Shown here piece after piece: positions 63,134 through 64,000 of a DNA stretch of 64,000 bases; positions within the stretch are counted from its first letter, which is position 1; the number at the start of each line of letters is the position of its first letter. The notes below the pieces were generated by a model. It ran no database searches. It saw only the letters and a program-made list of their open reading frames with translations, and was not told the origin of the DNA. The translations under genes and the position numbers were made by a program. The DNA lies in assembly GCF_016406085.1 (NCBI RefSeq), contig NZ_JAEHFJ010000011.1, positions 62,001 to 126,000 of the forward strand, given 5' to 3'. The DNA is from Aureibaculum flavum. Lineage in GTDB: Bacteria; Bacteroidota; Bacteroidia; Flavobacteriales; Flavobacteriaceae.

Positions 63134-63257
63134 GTAAAAAGTATAATTTGTAAAAATGGTCACCTTGAGGATTCTCCAAATTAAAATATGTTTTTATTGA
63201 AGATACCGAGCGTAGCTCATTAGAGGTGTTTTTTTGGCCAAGTTTAGATTGTTAATT

Positions 63258-63890
63258 ATGAAAAAAACATACATAGGTATTGCATTTATAGTATTAGTTT
63301 TTGGTATTTGGGCGGTGCCTAAAATTGTAGATAGATTATCACCAACTACGTTGTTAAAATTTGAGAAAGTTCCTGATTTTAAGTTTACCAATCAAAACAG
63401 CAAAGAAGTTTCAAATGAAAATTTTAAGAATAAAGTATATGTTGTAGAGTTTTTCTTTACTTCTTGTCCAACTATTTGTCCAAAAATGCATATCAGTATG
63501 CTTAAAATACAAGATGAATTTTATGGTAATCCTAATTTCGGCATGGCGTCAATAACCATTGATCCAAAGAGAGATACTCCTGAAACTTTAAAAAAATATG
63601 CAGACAAACATAATGTAACGCTAAAAAATTGGCAATTTTTAACGGGAGATAAAGATGTGATTTATGATTTTGCCAATATAGGATTTAAGCTATATGCAGG
63701 AGAAAATGAAGAAGCTGAAGGTGGGTTTGAGCATTCTGGTTTATTTGCTTTGGTAGATAAAAATGGATTTATACGATCAAGAACAGTTACATCAGGTGAA
63801 TTTGAAAATCCGATAAAGTTTTATGATGGATTGGATGCTGAACAGGTTCAAATGTTGAAAGAAGATATTACTATTTTATTAAATGAATAA
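63258..63890 (+). CDS. SCO1/SenC-family copper chaperone
   Basis: The 210-residue protein has a membrane anchor (about 5-22) and a periplasmic thioredoxin fold. The copper site is complete: FFTSCPTICPKMH with Cys70 and Cys74, and GFEHSG with His159. DPKRDTPETL (about 102-111) is family-typical. It delivers copper to the CuA centre of cytochrome c oxidase or guards its cysteines. An in-frame ATG at 63234 would put MAKFRLLI before the anchor; ATG 63258 gives the standard N-terminus. Its stop overlaps the next start (TAATG). Confidence 0.93.
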   Translation: MKKTYIGIAFIVLVFGIWAVPKIVDRLSPTTLLKFEKVPDFKFTNQNSKEVSNENFKNKVYVVEFFFTSCPTICPKMHISMLKIQDEFYGNPNFGMASITIDPKRDTPETLKKYADKHNVTLKNWQFLTGDKDVIYDFANIGFKLYAGENEEAEGGFEHSGLFALVDKNGFIRSRTVTSGEFENPIKFYDGLDAEQVQMLKEDITILLNE

Positions 63891-64000
63891 TGGAGCAAAC
63901 AACAAAAAAATATAATAAATGGATTATAGTTTTGTCAATAGTTATACCACTGGCAGTTGCTGGATTATTTAATGTTAAACTAGAGGTGAAGTTACCTGTT
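63890..64000 (+). CDS. DUF420-family membrane protein, first 37 codons
   Basis: ATG at 63890 overlaps the SCO stop codon by one base. The 37 visible residues include a hydrophobic helix (WIIVLSIVIPLAVAGLF), as at the start of DUF420/YozB proteins that follow SCO genes in flavobacterial oxidase clusters. The call rests mostly on position, since most of the protein is outside the window. Confidence 0.6.
   Translation, partial: MEQTTKKYNKWIIVLSIVIPLAVAGLFNVKLEVKLPV

Noticed and set aside
1-64000. CRISPR arrays, insertion sequences, integrase or prophage genes
   Set aside because: No regularly spaced repeats, transposase or integrase frames were found on either strand.

Overview
The window is AT-rich (roughly one third G+C) and reads as the chromosome of a marine-type member of the Bacteroidota, most likely Flavobacteriaceae. 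The support is three SusC/SusD outer-membrane pairs, a hybrid two-component system, Bacteroidota-style promoters (TAnnTTTG at -7, TTTG at -33), little use of Shine-Dalgarno sites, and a flavobacterial cytochrome oxidase assembly cluster. No species is claimed.

Region 1 (1-25.7 kb) is a GlcNAc/glycoprotein-glycan locus under a LacI-type regulator. On the minus strand are a sugar symporter, nagA and a GH20 hexosaminidase cut by the window edge. Further along the minus strand lie susC, susD, a FAS1/CBM96-like/CSPG lipoprotein, a GH16-like lipoprotein, nagB and a second GH20. Divergent from that susC is a second susC/susD with a PKD lipoprotein, then a GH20 and a GH92 mannosidase that share the same C-terminal modules. 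Four near-identical palindromes around GCAAACGTTTGC lie at the lacI/symporter and susC/susC intergenic regions. Two of them sit exactly on the -33 element of a recognisable promoter. Outer-membrane import, trimming by GH20/GH92 and cytoplasmic NagA/NagB therefore look coregulated.

Region 2 (25.7-58.7 kb) is a polysaccharide utilisation locus controlled by a hybrid two-component system (HTCS). The minus operon holds GH89, GH20-PA14, a sulfatase, an M60-like metallopeptidase, a GH37/63-like enzyme, an unclassified six-hairpin glycosidase, and then the HTCS. The plus side holds a beta-propeller-lyase/GH105 fusion, a DUF2264 (GH154-type) protein, a heparinase II/III-family lyase, susC/susD, a PL8-type lyase, a second propeller-lyase/GH105 fusion and a second GH37/63-like enzyme. 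Three lyase types plus GH105 and DUF2264 point to a uronic-acid polymer. GH89, GH20, the single sulfatase and the peptidase point to amino sugar and possibly protein-linked material, so a glycosaminoglycan- or proteoglycan-like substrate is the working inference. Three promoters here share an identical layout: TTGATAC repeats 21 bp apart, then exactly 31 bp to the -7 box. I read this as the HTCS operator.

Region 3 (58.98-64 kb) is core genome: tRNA-Leu and tRNA-Gly with an intrinsic terminator, then heme O synthase, two subunit III-type oxidase proteins, a subunit IV, a thioredoxin-fold-like protein, a SCO copper chaperone and the start of a DUF420 gene. I saw no insertion sequence, integrase, rRNA or CRISPR array.
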